A stretch of DNA of 64,000 bases from DASUBN01 sp036000105. Lineage in GTDB: Bacteria; Pseudomonadota; Gammaproteobacteria; Natronospirales; REEB76. Shown here one piece after another: positions 25,625 through 33,683 of the stretch; the first letter of the stretch is position 1; the number at the start of each line of letters is the position of its first letter. Below the pieces are notes generated by a model, which was given only the letters and a program-made list of their open reading frames with translations, was not told where the DNA came from and ran no database searches. The position numbers were made by a program, and so were the translations under genes. Location: the NCBI GenBank assembly GCA_036000105.1, contig DASYGE010000007.1:1-64000 (forward strand), read 5' to 3'.

Positions 25625-25672
25625 CATATTCCTATTCCCATATTCCCATATTCCCATATTCCCATATTCCCT
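25625..25672. repeat. 8-bp tandem repeat (TATTCCCA)n
   Basis: Five exact or near-exact TATTCCCA units run from 25633 to 25672, with a partial unit before them. They abut the right inverted end of the RAYT unit and may be a slippage product of its insertion. Confidence 0.8.
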
Positions 25673-25683
25673 CTTTTTCTTTC

Positions 25684-26253
25684 TTAGCGAGTGGAGCCCC
25701 AGATGAGCTTGGTGCCGAACCCGAGTAGCAATATCACTCCAACCCACAGCATATACTGACCGGATCGCTGCTGGTCTCCCAGGAGATAGGCATTGCAAAG
25801 TCTTATCGGAGTCGCGGTGTAAAGCCAGCCTAAGCGGAAGAGCGTCGCGACCAGTTCGAGTAGCACGAAGCCGCGGAGCACGAAGCCCATACGTGGCCAG
25901 CTTAGCCCCATCGCTACGCCGATGAGCAGGGGTATCGAGACGAATTTGGCCGCGATCATAAGTGGATCGGTGGTTGCCGCGTCGAGCGAGCGCGGCAGCA
26001 TCCAGAACGCCGCGGTGGACACGGCGAGTATCAGCCCACTGAAGCCACCCCGGTTCCAGGGATCCACCGCGATCGCGATCCGTGGCGGGAAAGATACAGC
26101 CGCCAGCCATCCGATGGCGGCCAGCAACGGTATCTGAACCAACGTCTGCAGAGCCATGCTCGCCGTCAGCGCGTGTTGGACAGGCGGCATGAGCAGCACG
26201 ATGTAGCCGATAAGAATTGCCGGGATCAAATGAACTTGCGCATGCGAAGTCAT
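25684..26253 (-). CDS. Membrane protein, fourth gene of the sNOR-like operon (orf1)
   Basis: The 189-residue protein has five or six hydrophobic helices and the motif WNRGGFSGLILAVSTAAFW. Its start overlaps the senC stop by 4 bp (ATGA), so it is translationally coupled. I do not recognise a named domain. In the nitrifier norSY-senC-orf1 cluster a membrane protein occupies the same place, so a role in assembly or maturation of the oxidoreductase is likely but unproven. Confidence 0.6.
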   Translation of the reverse strand: MTSHAQVHLIPAILIGYIVLLMPPVQHALTASMALQTLVQIPLLAAIGWLAAVSFPPRIAIAVDPWNRGGFSGLILAVSTAAFWMLPRSLDAATTDPLMIAAKFVSIPLLIGVAMGLSWPRMGFVLRGFVLLELVATLFRLGWLYTATPIRLCNAYLLGDQQRSGQYMLWVGVILLLGFGTKLIWGSTR

Positions 26254-26864
26254 CGCATATCCCGCAAAAGGACCTGGGAGAGGTGCGCAGGATCCCCCAT
26301 GTCCTCGATATCCATCAGGTAGCCTTGCGGGTCGACGATCTCGATGGCTGCGTTATGGATGTAGCCACCCTGGGTATCTGGGATCACGGTCACACCGAAG
26401 ATATGCTCGAGATCGTTGAGCCCAGCGGTATCCATGGGGCGCACGGCAAACCAGCCGTCCCTCTGGTCACCGAAGCGGCGTAAATAATCAGAAAGCTGTT
26501 CGGGAGCATCGTGATCCCGATCGAAGCTGATGCTGAGCAGCACGACGCGGCCTTGAGCGAGCGGCCGGGCGAGCGCCGTCTGGAGCTGTGCGAATTCACC
26601 GCCCAGTATCGAGCAGTAACCGGGGCATCGGGTATAGATGAAATCCACGAGCAGCCACTTGCCGCGGAAATCAGCGAGGTTGACCTCTGATCCGGATTGG
26701 GTCTCGAGTGGCGTGGGCGGGACCGGTCGAGGGTGCCGGCGGACGTCGAGGCGGCGCGCCGTCTCGCTGGTGAAGGCCTGGAAGCTATCCGTGGCCGCGG
26801 CGAGCGCTACGCCGCCGGCTACCAAGAGGATGAGGCTAGCCAGTAGTGTGCGCAGCACGCCCAT
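26250..26864 (-). CDS. senC: SCO1/SenC copper chaperone
   Basis: The protein is membrane-anchored with a thioredoxin-like fold (204 residues). An N-terminal signal-anchor (about 5-24) is followed by FRGKWLLVDFIYTRCPGYC with copper-binding Cys80 and Cys84, and by His170 in GGYIHNAA. SCO proteins deliver copper to CuA or CuB centres. The start lies 29 bp inside the end of the preceding subunit I gene and the stop overlaps the next start, so the operon is tightly packed. Confidence 0.9.
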   Translation of the reverse strand: MGVLRTLLASLILLVAGGVALAAATDSFQAFTSETARRLDVRRHPRPVPPTPLETQSGSEVNLADFRGKWLLVDFIYTRCPGYCSILGGEFAQLQTALARPLAQGRVVLLSISFDRDHDAPEQLSDYLRRFGDQRDGWFAVRPMDTAGLNDLEHIFGVTVIPDTQGGYIHNAAIEIVDPQGYLMDIEDMGDPAHLSQVLLRDMR

Positions 26865-28323
26865 CGGTCTGCACCTTCAGCAAGCCAGCCGTGATGCGGA
26901 CAGCGATGACCAGCATAGCCAGGACGATCAAGATGGCGCCGATGGAGCCGGCCTGATCATACGGTAGCCATTCCGGTATGTGCACGGCATATCGCCGTGG
27001 GACGCTGGCACTTCCGGCGCTCAGGAATGCCTGTGTGAAGATAAGCACGCCCAGGATATAAATAGGAAATACCAGCTTGTCGGTGAACGCATCCTTCGCC
27101 GGTTGTGTCCGGCTGCCGATGACGTGATAAAGCAAAGCCAGGATCATCGGCAGCACGCCCAATATCAGATAGAAATGGAAATGGCCCGGCACCCACTGGG
27201 TGTTGTGCATGACCTCGTTGATGCTGATCGTGCCATCGGCGATCGCCGGGATAATGCCTGTAGCCCAGCCATACACGGCCAAGATGGCGAATCGGGACGG
27301 CATCCTCCAACGGATGTTAGAGCGGTAGATGTTCATCAACGCGCCGTACGCGGTCACCAAGAAGACCGGGAACCCGGCGCCGTAAGAGACAATCTGGCCG
27401 ACGATCGTCATCCAGCGGGGCTCGGCGTAATCCATGAGGAGGTGATGAGGGAAGACGATGATGACGAAGACGCAGCTCACAGCCCATGCCCACAGGAACA
27501 CCCGTGAGATCGGGTACGGCCGCCCGCTGTACCGGGGCAAGAGTTCGTATACTGCGATCACGGCCATGTAGATGGTCGCATTGATGTACATATGGCCGAA
27601 CCAGTAGATCAGGTTCTTGGCCATGAGCGCGTCGAGGGCCGCCGAGGGAAAGTAGGCGTTGATGAGACTCATAACCAGGATCACTGCACCCGCCAGTATC
27701 CCCAAGGTGTTTGCGATGATCACCATGGTGCTCGCGATCACGGTCTTCGGATGGTTGGGGTCTATCTTTCCGCTGAAAAGCCATTGCAATCCCAAAGCAC
27801 GTCCAAGGTTGCCGAAGACGCGCATGATGGCGGCAGCGGCGTCCAGGTAGAACAGCAGCATGCCGACACCGATGAGGAGATAGCCCACCATGAACAGCGC
27901 CGCCGCATTCACGCCCCACAGTCCCATGGAGTGCACCGGCAACGGGTAGAGGAACGTCCAGAGCCCGGCGAAGCCGCCGATGAATACCGCGGCCAAGATC
28001 GACAGCGCACCCAACATGAACAGGACGTAGTTCGCAAGGAACGCCCAGAGGTGCAGGCGCACATACTTACGCAGGAAGAACCACATCACCGCGGTCGTCG
28101 CCAGACCCATGGTCCCCACCATCCCGGAGCCGTGCATGGTCAATATCTGGTAAAACAGCGGCGTGCTCACCCCGATCCATTGGGCCTGTGTCATGCGCAT
28201 GGTCAGGCCCAACAGCATGAGGAACACGAACAGGCCCAGGGCCGTGATCATGTACAGGTTGAATACGATGTTCTCGTTACGAGACAGCTTTTCGTCATCA
28301 GGATAAAGCGTGAGTGCGGTCAT
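26836..28323 (-). CDS. norY: Heme-copper oxidoreductase subunit I, sNOR (NorY)-like
   Basis: The start at 28323 (MTALTLYPDDEK) gives 495 residues and about 12 membrane helices. Ligands are visible: low-spin heme His64 (TMHGSG), CuB His244 (WFGHMYINAT) and His293-His294 (FPHHLL), and the heme pair His381/His383 (PGHFHF). In O2-reducing oxidases a tyrosine four residues after the first CuB His is cross-linked to it; here that position is Asn248. The cbb3-type tyrosine six residues before HH is also absent (Val287). With gene order CuA subunit - subunit I - SenC - membrane protein, this fits the sNOR nitric oxide reductase. An unusual O2 reductase remains possible. Its start overlaps the norS stop (ATGA). 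Confidence 0.75.
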   Translation of the reverse strand: MTALTLYPDDEKLSRNENIVFNLYMITALGLFVFLMLLGLTMRMTQAQWIGVSTPLFYQILTMHGSGMVGTMGLATTAVMWFFLRKYVRLHLWAFLANYVLFMLGALSILAAVFIGGFAGLWTFLYPLPVHSMGLWGVNAAALFMVGYLLIGVGMLLFYLDAAAAIMRVFGNLGRALGLQWLFSGKIDPNHPKTVIASTMVIIANTLGILAGAVILVMSLINAYFPSAALDALMAKNLIYWFGHMYINATIYMAVIAVYELLPRYSGRPYPISRVFLWAWAVSCVFVIIVFPHHLLMDYAEPRWMTIVGQIVSYGAGFPVFLVTAYGALMNIYRSNIRWRMPSRFAILAVYGWATGIIPAIADGTISINEVMHNTQWVPGHFHFYLILGVLPMILALLYHVIGSRTQPAKDAFTDKLVFPIYILGVLIFTQAFLSAGSASVPRRYAVHIPEWLPYDQAGSIGAILIVLAMLVIAVRITAGLLKVQTDGRAAHTTG

Positions 28324-28868
28324 GGTGAATGGCCTCCCGCGGCAGCGGCAATGACATTCAGTGTTGCCGCCATTGAATGGTGCGCGAGCCCACAATATTC
28401 GAGGCACCGGATGGTGTACGTGCCGGGCTCGTCGAAGGTATAGAGCAGTTTGTTGGTGTATCCGGGCATCGCCTGGGTCTGGATGGCGATGCGGCCATCA
28501 GGCGCATAGATAGCGAAACCATGATTAACGTCGGCACTCGTCACACGGAACTCAACGGTGCTACCGGCCTGGATCTGCGTGGCACTCATCTCCCAATACC
28601 ATTGATGCCCGACTACGTCGATGACCTGTGACGCTTCGAGAGGGTCATGCTGCAGGGGTATGGGGAATCGGTGCAACGTCGCATAGCTGACGCCGACGAA
28701 GACAACGAGCAGTACCAGGAACAGCCATCGCCGCAGACTGTAGGGCTTCTTTTGCGATTCTCGCGTCTCGGCGGGCTTGCTCGCTTGACTGATCACATAT
28801 ATGAAAACCAGCGTGCAGAGCAACATGCCTGCAACTGCGATGTACCAGATTTCGTCTTGGAAAATCAT
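28320..28868 (-). CDS. norS: CuA-containing subunit II, sNOR (NorS)-like
   Basis: The start at 28868 follows AAGGGTGAGG and gives 182 residues; a longer frame to 28940 has no clear ribosome-binding site. Two membrane helices (about 7-27 and 48-64) precede a periplasmic cupredoxin domain. The CuA ligands are complete: His116 (VNHGF), then Cys155, Glu157, Cys159, His163 and Met166 in CLEYCGLAHHSM. It would accept electrons from a soluble cytochrome c and pass them to subunit I. It is first in a four-gene overlapping operon. Confidence 0.8.
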   Translation of the reverse strand: MIFQDEIWYIAVAGMLLCTLVFIYVISQASKPAETRESQKKPYSLRRWLFLVLLVVFVGVSYATLHRFPIPLQHDPLEASQVIDVVGHQWYWEMSATQIQAGSTVEFRVTSADVNHGFAIYAPDGRIAIQTQAMPGYTNKLLYTFDEPGTYTIRCLEYCGLAHHSMAATLNVIAAAAGGHSP

Positions 28869-29477
28869 GGCCTCACCCTTCGCATGAGTGGCATGCGCGT
28901 TAAACTCCCCCAGAAAGCTTGCCATGTCAAGAATGACCACGCTGCAGACTGAAGCCTGAAGGTCATGATAAACGTCGCTGCTTCAGAAAAAGACGCGTGG
29001 TGAATCTCGCTTAAGTATCCTGAATTGCTATAGTTTTTTCCTGCGTATATCAGCGATAACTGCCTGAGATTGATTAGGCAGGCCACTTCATCGTGGGCTT
29101 CCGATGGAGAATCCAGCTGCCCAAAAGGGAGGGAGGCTGCTTCCGGAGAGAGCTGCATACAAGCGATGGCTCACCGATCGAAAGGCGTGCCCCAATGGAA
29201 GAGATCGGTGCGTAGCTATACGAGGCAGCGGTCGTCTATCCAAGGACAACTACTAAATAAACCGTAGTATCACACCGCACCTGGGTCGCCGATGAGGGTT
29301 GGGCTCGGAGGCGATTCGGGCGAAATATCCAGTGAGATTAGCGCAGATACGGGGTCGGTAAGACGCCCACGAAGCTGTAGTATCCTTAAACAGCTGGGCA
29401 GCCCCCCGCCACACGATTCAAGCGGCAGGCTTGGCTCCGGCCGCTGTTCGAGGCGCTTATGGATGTTGAGGAGGGTC
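28869..29477. promoter_or_regulatory. Divergent control region between norS and the hemerythrin gene
   Basis: This 609-bp stretch has no convincing gene. It contains an inverted repeat CTGAAGC (28949-28955) / GCTTCAG (28980-28986) upstream of norS and a second, CTGCCT (29060-29065) / AGGCAG (29076-29081). Either could be an operator. I see no clear FNR, NsrR or NorR site. Confidence 0.3.
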
Positions 29478-29954
29478 ATGCCTAAGCTCGATCCCATCAG
29501 AGTGCTCACCGATCAGCACAGGGTGCTCACACAATTATTCGCTCGTCACCAAGAGGCACTGCTCGCCCGTGCCTGGGCACGTGCTGCGCGTCTGCTCGAT
29601 CAATACGAGAAACACCTTCGCAGTCGGATACTAGTGGAGGAGCAATACCTGTTGCCTTATTGCCTTGAGGGAAGGGTACCTGGCCAGTGGAGCGTCTATG
29701 TGGCCGAGCATCGCCGCCTTGAGAAAATGTTGCATGATGCGGGCGAGCGTCTCCGGGCTGTGCGTCGGCGCGGCATGTCGCCCGCGATCATCATTGGATT
29801 GCTCGATGACGAAAAAACCATGAAATATGTCCTGGAGCATCATCTTGACAGCGAAGACAGTGAATTTTCGACGTCTCTGCAGCGAATGCTTCCGGAAGGG
29901 GCGCGGAACAACCTCTTGCGCGCACTGATAGACATGGCAAGGGTCACACACTAA
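29478..29954 (+). CDS. Hemerythrin-like (HHE) domain protein
   Basis: The 158-residue protein starts at ATG 29478 behind GAGGAGGG. Its helical sequence places candidate diiron ligands in DQHRVL, EEQYLLP, AEHRRLEK and LEHHLDSED, the pattern of bacterial hemerythrin/HHE proteins that bind O2 or NO, or take part in iron-sulfur repair. It is divergent from the sNOR-like operon, so a role in NO or O2 sensing or buffering is plausible. It is shorter than YtfE/RIC (about 220) and lacks the N-terminal ScdA domain. Confidence 0.65.
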   Translation: MPKLDPIRVLTDQHRVLTQLFARHQEALLARAWARAARLLDQYEKHLRSRILVEEQYLLPYCLEGRVPGQWSVYVAEHRRLEKMLHDAGERLRAVRRRGMSPAIIIGLLDDEKTMKYVLEHHLDSEDSEFSTSLQRMLPEGARNNLLRALIDMARVTH

Positions 29955-30280
29955 CCGAAAGTGATGTCAAGAAGCGCGTGACAAGACTGACGCCCGCAAA
30001 GAAGGTTTCCGGACATAGGTCCTCGGGAACATATGCTACCAAGTGCGGAGTTGCGAGCGGAGAGAGCTGTTCCCCCGGGGGCACCATCGCTAGAGGTGGC
30101 GTTTGCGAACGGTGCCCGCACCAAGAGCGGTCTTACCCCTGGCGGCGCGAGCAGGCTATACATCAATGTATAGCCGCTCGGACGGACGCGAGCGGTGCTC
30201 GTGTCAACGAGCCTGTCTGTCGGCGCGCTCTCATGGCTCATTCTCATAGTTGACTGGTACCCATCCCTGGGAGCAGAAGC
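29955..30280. repeat. Non-coding stretch with palindromes
   Basis: No supported gene. The stretch holds CTATACATCAATGTATAG (30156-30173, a 7-bp stem) and several GC-rich hairpin arms around CGAGCGG / GCTCGTG...ACGAGC (about 30188-30222). It resembles the nested palindromes elsewhere in the window, but no inverted ends were found. Confidence 0.35.
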
Positions 30281-30463
30281 TCAGGTCGTCGCAGGACGTT
30301 GGCGTAGCGTGGGGATCGTCTGATCTGTTGTCGCTCGATCCTTGCGGGTGTGACTTGGATCGAGCTGTGGCAAGGCAACCTTAGGTTTGACAGTGACAGC
30401 CTCTGCCGCCTGCTTACGGGCGATGAGGGCTTTCATCTCAGCTTCGATACCTGCCAGACACAT
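30281..30463 (-). CDS. Small hypothetical protein
   Basis: A 60-residue frame with GAGGGG about 9 bases before the ATG. An amphipathic N-terminal helix (CLAGIEAEMKALIARKQAAEA) precedes a Pro/Thr-rich basic tail. The frame is open further upstream, into the end of the preceding gene, so an earlier non-ATG start is possible. No family recognised. It follows 30508-30825 on the same strand and may be co-transcribed. Confidence 0.35.
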   Translation of the reverse strand: MCLAGIEAEMKALIARKQAAEAVTVKPKVALPQLDPSHTRKDRATTDQTIPTLRQRPATT

Positions 30464-30507
30464 GCGGATGATCCCCTCATACCATGGTGCACTCGCAGCG
30501 AGTATAT

Positions 30508-30825
30508 CTACGCCTCTCCCAGCAGGTAATCCGCGACCTCGTTCACGATTCCATCAGGCAGCAGGGCCTCGATATCCTCGCCGTTAGCCTCCAGGCGCAT
30601 GTCTTCCATGACAGGGCGGCCGGTGAGGTCGCTTAAGCCCGGGCGCCCGTAGACGTCCAGGGTGAGCCAGCCTTGGATAGCCTGGGCGCAGGTCTCGGCA
30701 GGGACATGGGGGCTGCTGCAGCCCTGCAGGACTGGATGGAAGAGGAGCAATAGTTCCACCTGGGCCAGAGGCGTGGGCCGCAGCCGCTTGGTAGGTGGTG
30801 GTGCGTTAGGTATGACGGCATGCAT
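30508..30825 (-). CDS. Hypothetical protein
   Basis: The frame starts at ATG 30825 (MHAVIPNAPPPTKRLRP) and encodes 105 residues; the frame continues upstream without a better start. The acidic C-terminus contains EANGEDIEALLPDGIVNEVADYLL. No domain recognised and no membrane segment. It lies between the metallo-beta-lactamase-fold gene and the small ORF at 30281, all on the minus strand. Confidence 0.45.
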   Translation of the reverse strand: MHAVIPNAPPPTKRLRPTPLAQVELLLLFHPVLQGCSSPHVPAETCAQAIQGWLTLDVYGRPGLSDLTGRPVMEDMRLEANGEDIEALLPDGIVNEVADYLLGEA

Positions 30826-30922
30826 CGGGATCCCCTTGCGTCTCCTTAAAACAGGGGCGCCATGGTCAAGCAGGCTGAACCTTGAGGCAACCCTCCCCCC
30901 GAGTTGTATGAGTTCAAGTGGC

Positions 30923-31864
30923 TTAACCGAGAAGCCTGGATTCCCCCTGACGCAGGATCCAGAAGTCTTCAGACCCAAGATCGCTCTCGGCCATGGCTTT
31001 CTGCAGGAGTTCTACGGGCTCATCCAGGCTGTCATCCGCGAGCTCAAAGGTGCCCCAGTGGATGGCCATGGAGTGGCGCACGGCGAGTTCCCGATGCAGT
31101 CTCACGGCTTCCGGCGGATCCACATGCTGGGGATGCATGAACCAGCGGGGTGCATAGGCGCCGATGGGCAGCGCCGCGAGATCCGGAGGCCCTAAACGAC
31201 TCGCGATCTCGGCGAGGCGCGGGGTATAGCCCGTATCCCCTGAGAAATAGAAGTTGAAACCCTGGTGCTTCACCACCCAACCGCACCAGTGGCTCTTGTT
31301 GGTATCCCAGAGGGTACGCCGGCTCCAGTGCTGGGCCGGGACGCAGTGGATATCCAGGCTTTTGTGGCCGTGGTTCTGCCACCAGTCGAGTTCGTGGACG
31401 TGCTTGACGTCGCGGCGCTTAAGCCAATCACCCAAGCCCTTGGGTGCATAGCAGACGAGTTCCGGATTGCGATGGAGCAGGGCGCGGATGCTGCCGGCGT
31501 CCAGGTGGTCGTAGTGGTTGTGGGAGATGAGGGCCACATCGATGGGTGGCAGCACATCGGCACCCGCCGGCGCGGGCACGAAGCGCCTGGGGCCCGCGAA
31601 GGAGAAGGGCGAGGCGCGCTCGGTGAGATGGGGATCGGTGATGACGTGCAGGCCGCCGATGCGCAGGAGCACGGTGGCATGACCCAGCCACCAGGCGCGG
31701 GGTGGGCCGGGTGTGAAATCGGGCGTGACGAGCCAGCGCTCCTTGAAAGCCGCATAACCTTCCTTGGGCGGCTTGGGCAGGCCCGCGGCAAGGCGCTGGC
31801 GCTGCCAGCGCCAGACACCTTTGGTCATGACGATATCGGGATCGAGGTTGCTGTAACGCGTCAC
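30923..31864 (-). CDS. MBL-fold metallohydrolase (RomA / NAPE-PLD-like)
   Basis: About 313 residues from GTG 31864, which overlaps the upstream stop (GTGA); ATG 31828 gives 301. The metal site SHNHYDHLD, then CVPAQHWSRR, FYFSGDTGYT and MAIHWGTFEL, is that of the YhfI/RomA/NAPE-PLD-like branch of the metallo-beta-lactamase fold. WLGHATVLLRIGG is the start of the fold. These proteins hydrolyse phosphodiesters or lipid-like substrates; the actual substrate is unknown. It is coupled to a DUF2214-like membrane protein. Confidence 0.8.
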   Translation of the reverse strand: MTRYSNLDPDIVMTKGVWRWQRQRLAAGLPKPPKEGYAAFKERWLVTPDFTPGPPRAWWLGHATVLLRIGGLHVITDPHLTERASPFSFAGPRRFVPAPAGADVLPPIDVALISHNHYDHLDAGSIRALLHRNPELVCYAPKGLGDWLKRRDVKHVHELDWWQNHGHKSLDIHCVPAQHWSRRTLWDTNKSHWCGWVVKHQGFNFYFSGDTGYTPRLAEIASRLGPPDLAALPIGAYAPRWFMHPQHVDPPEAVRLHRELAVRHSMAIHWGTFELADDSLDEPVELLQKAMAESDLGSEDFWILRQGESRLLG

Positions 31865-32310
31865 ATGCCGTAACCGCGGGCCATGAGCACAGCGAAGATA
31901 GGCGCGATGGCGAAGAGCGCTATCTCCAACACGAGGTGGCCCTGCACATGGCGCAGGGCTTTCGGAGGCGGCGTGTAGCCCGGCTGGTTGCGCTCGGCCT
32001 TGGCCCACTTCATGAAGGAGAGGGTGGGGATGATGGAAGCGAGCCCGATGAACAGGAAGGTGACCCAGAGGGCATGGAAATACGGGTTGTGCCAGTAGTA
32101 GAGAGCGGGTTTCAAGCCGTAGAACACCCGGGAGAGGCCCGTGGCCAGGATACCGATGGCGGCGAGGAAATATCCCAGGTCGAGCAGGCTCAAGCTGCGC
32201 CAGCGGCCCGGCTGGTGGGGCAGACGCAACACAGCGAGTTCCGCCACGAGCAGGGAGAAGGCTGCTAGCAGGGTGAGGTAATGGAGATAAGCGAGCAGGG
32301 CATCGTGCAT
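31861..32310 (-). CDS. DUF2214-like four-helix membrane protein
   Basis: The start at ATG 32310 has GAGAGGTG six bases upstream, better than a GTG nine bases earlier. The 149 residues contain four hydrophobic helices, with the motifs ATGLSRVFYGLKPALYYWHNPYFHALW and SFMKWAKAERNQPGY typical of DUF2214 proteins. Function unknown. Its stop overlaps the GTG start of the MBL-fold gene, so the two are probably one operon. Confidence 0.75.
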   Translation of the reverse strand: MHDALLAYLHYLTLLAAFSLLVAELAVLRLPHQPGRWRSLSLLDLGYFLAAIGILATGLSRVFYGLKPALYYWHNPYFHALWVTFLFIGLASIIPTLSFMKWAKAERNQPGYTPPPKALRHVQGHLVLEIALFAIAPIFAVLMARGYGM

Positions 32311-32396
32311 GCAAGGCACCTCTCAAAGGTTGCTTGAATCTAGCGTATTTCCAGTCACGGAGATACCAAACTGCATCGGCCGGGGCGATTCTGGAA

Positions 32397-32424
32397 CTGG
32401 ATCCCGGCTTTCGCCGGGATGACG
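32397..32424. repeat. REP-type hairpin
   Basis: CTGGATCCCGGCTTTCGCCG followed by GGATGACG forms an imperfect stem (GGATCCCGGC / GCCGGGATG). Its relatives are at 34163, 49480-49690, 52053 and 63660. It flanks the CI/Cro block on the left, and 34163 flanks it on the right. Confidence 0.8.
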
Positions 32425-32443
32425 ATCGTCGAAAAAGCCCGCG

Positions 32444-33103
32444 TCAATCTTCATCTATGACAGTTTGAACGACTACTCCGCAGAAGGTGGCATGGGCGCC
32501 GACCTTCATGATGGGATAACGAGGGTTCAGAGGTTTGAGGTAACGCACGCCGCCTTCGATGATGAGCTGTTTGAAGGTGGCTTCCTTGGAATCGTCCAGC
32601 CGCACGATGACGGCGTTGCCGTGCATGGCTTCCCGGTCTGGGTCCACGATGATGATGGAGCCTTGCGGATAGGTGGGGCGGCCGTTGGGGTTCTCCATGC
32701 TATCCCCCACCACGCGCAGGGCGTAAGCGCGGGGACCGACTTTCCTTGTGGTGTACACGGGCTTCTCTCCTTCGCCGGGTGGATAGACATCCACCACTTC
32801 ATTCCATTGACCGGCCCGCACCCAGGAGACCAGGGGCAGGGAGGAGACAGGCAGCTCGGTGCGGGAGGCAGAGGCTTTCTTGCCCTTGGTGCGCGCAGCA
32901 CCGGCGCCGGTCGCGATCCACTCGGCGGAATAGCCGGTGAAGTTCTGGATGGCGAAGAGGTTGGCGGGGCGCAGGTTCTTGATGTCGCCGTTCTCCCACT
33001 GGGAGACCGCGGCTTTGGACACGCTCATGTGCCGGCCGAACGCTTCCTGGGACAGCTCGAGCTCTTCGCGGATGTGACGGATGCGGTCGCCGGAGGTCTT
33101 CAT
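32444..33103 (-). CDS. CI/LexA-like phage repressor with S24 peptidase domain
   Basis: The 219-residue protein starts at ATG 33103 (MKTSGDRIRHIREE). It has an N-terminal HTH (about 5-60, MSVSKAAVSQWENG recognition helix) and a C-terminal S24 autoprotease: cleavage site Ala97-Gly98 (VRAGQW), catalytic Ser135 (GDSMENP) and Lys178 (TFKQLI). Such repressors keep a prophage silent until RecA triggers self-cleavage. It is divergent from a small Cro-like protein across a 68-bp operator region, the classic lysogeny switch. Confidence 0.9.
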   Translation of the reverse strand: MKTSGDRIRHIREELELSQEAFGRHMSVSKAAVSQWENGDIKNLRPANLFAIQNFTGYSAEWIATGAGAARTKGKKASASRTELPVSSLPLVSWVRAGQWNEVVDVYPPGEGEKPVYTTRKVGPRAYALRVVGDSMENPNGRPTYPQGSIIIVDPDREAMHGNAVIVRLDDSKEATFKQLIIEGGVRYLKPLNPRYPIMKVGAHATFCGVVVQTVIDED

Positions 33104-33129
33104 GGTTAAGACTACTTTACCATGCGATA

Positions 33130-33161
33130 AGCATGCTTGACAAGCCTTGTTCAGCATGCTT
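33130..33161. promoter_or_regulatory. Operator of the CI/Cro switch
   Basis: A 32-bp interrupted palindrome in which AAGCATGCT and AGCATGCTT form the outer arms and CAAG/CTTG the inner arms. It sits centrally between the divergent starts at 33103 and 33172. The 8-bp palindrome AGCATGCT occurs twice, at each end. Confidence 0.65.
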
Positions 33162-33171
33162 TACTCTCGTC

Positions 33172-33435
33172 ATGTCCAGACGTCTCAGCAAAAAAGAGGC
33201 CATCGCGCTGTTTTCCTCAGCCAAGGAGCTGGCCAAAGCCCTCGGCATATCGAAATCGGCGGTGTCCCAGTGGTCAGACGGGCCCATACCCGACAACCAC
33301 GACCTGAGGATCCGCTACGTGCTGAAACCGGAGCAGTTCCGGCTTGCGCCAGCGGAGGACGCCGGGACTGAGGCGGCGGGCCATCCGTGCCCGCCTTCGG
33401 CAACGGGTGATAGCAGGCAGCAGAGGGACCTATGA
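33172..33435 (+). CDS. Cro-like HTH regulator
   Basis: An 87-residue protein from ATG 33172: SKKEAIALFSSAKELAKALGISKSAVSQWSDG is the YdaS/Cro-type HTH (about 5-37). It opposes the CI-like repressor and would start the lytic program. Its TGA overlaps the next ATG (ATGA at 33432), so it heads a coupled operon of three genes. Confidence 0.8.
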   Translation: MSRRLSKKEAIALFSSAKELAKALGISKSAVSQWSDGPIPDNHDLRIRYVLKPEQFRLAPAEDAGTEAAGHPCPPSATGDSRQQRDL

Positions 33436-33683
33436 GCGGATTTGTGGAAGTGGTGGGCAAGAAAGAGCTGGCGGTGAAGATCCATTACTGGGCCCAGGAC
33501 ATCCTGAAGGCCAACAGCACCTGCGGCCTCGGCAAGACGCCGCAGGGCAAATACCAGGTGGTCTGGCCGGGGCTGATAAACCAGTGGATCTATTGCCCTG
33601 ATGATCACGGGCAGTATCTCGGCACCTTGAGCCGGGGCAGCACCACCGAGGATGTGGTGCATATGCTGGAGGGGGAGGAATGA
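33432..33683 (+). CDS. Phage early hypothetical protein
   Basis: An 83-residue frame translationally coupled to both neighbours (4-bp overlaps at each end). It contains VKIHYWAQDILKANSTCGLG and WPGLINQWIYCPDDHG, but no recognised domain. Position after cro suggests an early phage function. Confidence 0.55.
   Translation: MSGFVEVVGKKELAVKIHYWAQDILKANSTCGLGKTPQGKYQVVWPGLINQWIYCPDDHGQYLGTLSRGSTTEDVVHMLEGEE

Noticed and set aside
25633..25672. TATTCCCA repeats considered as iterons of an origin
   Set aside because: Units are contiguous 8-mers without spacing, no Rep protein or DnaA boxes nearby, and they abut the transposase end.
25556..26110. 184-codon minus-strand ORF over the tandem repeat
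   Set aside because: It reads through the 8-bp array (EYGNMGIW-type repeats) and is out of frame with the operon protein that occupies the same DNA.
27592..28443. 283-codon frame on the plus strand
   Set aside because: Antisense to subunit I of the putative NO reductase; Gln/His-rich translation.
29978..30253. 91-codon plus-strand ORF after the hemerythrin gene
   Set aside because: No ribosome-binding site, it covers palindromic repeats, and its composition (Cys/Arg/Ser-rich) does not look like a real protein.
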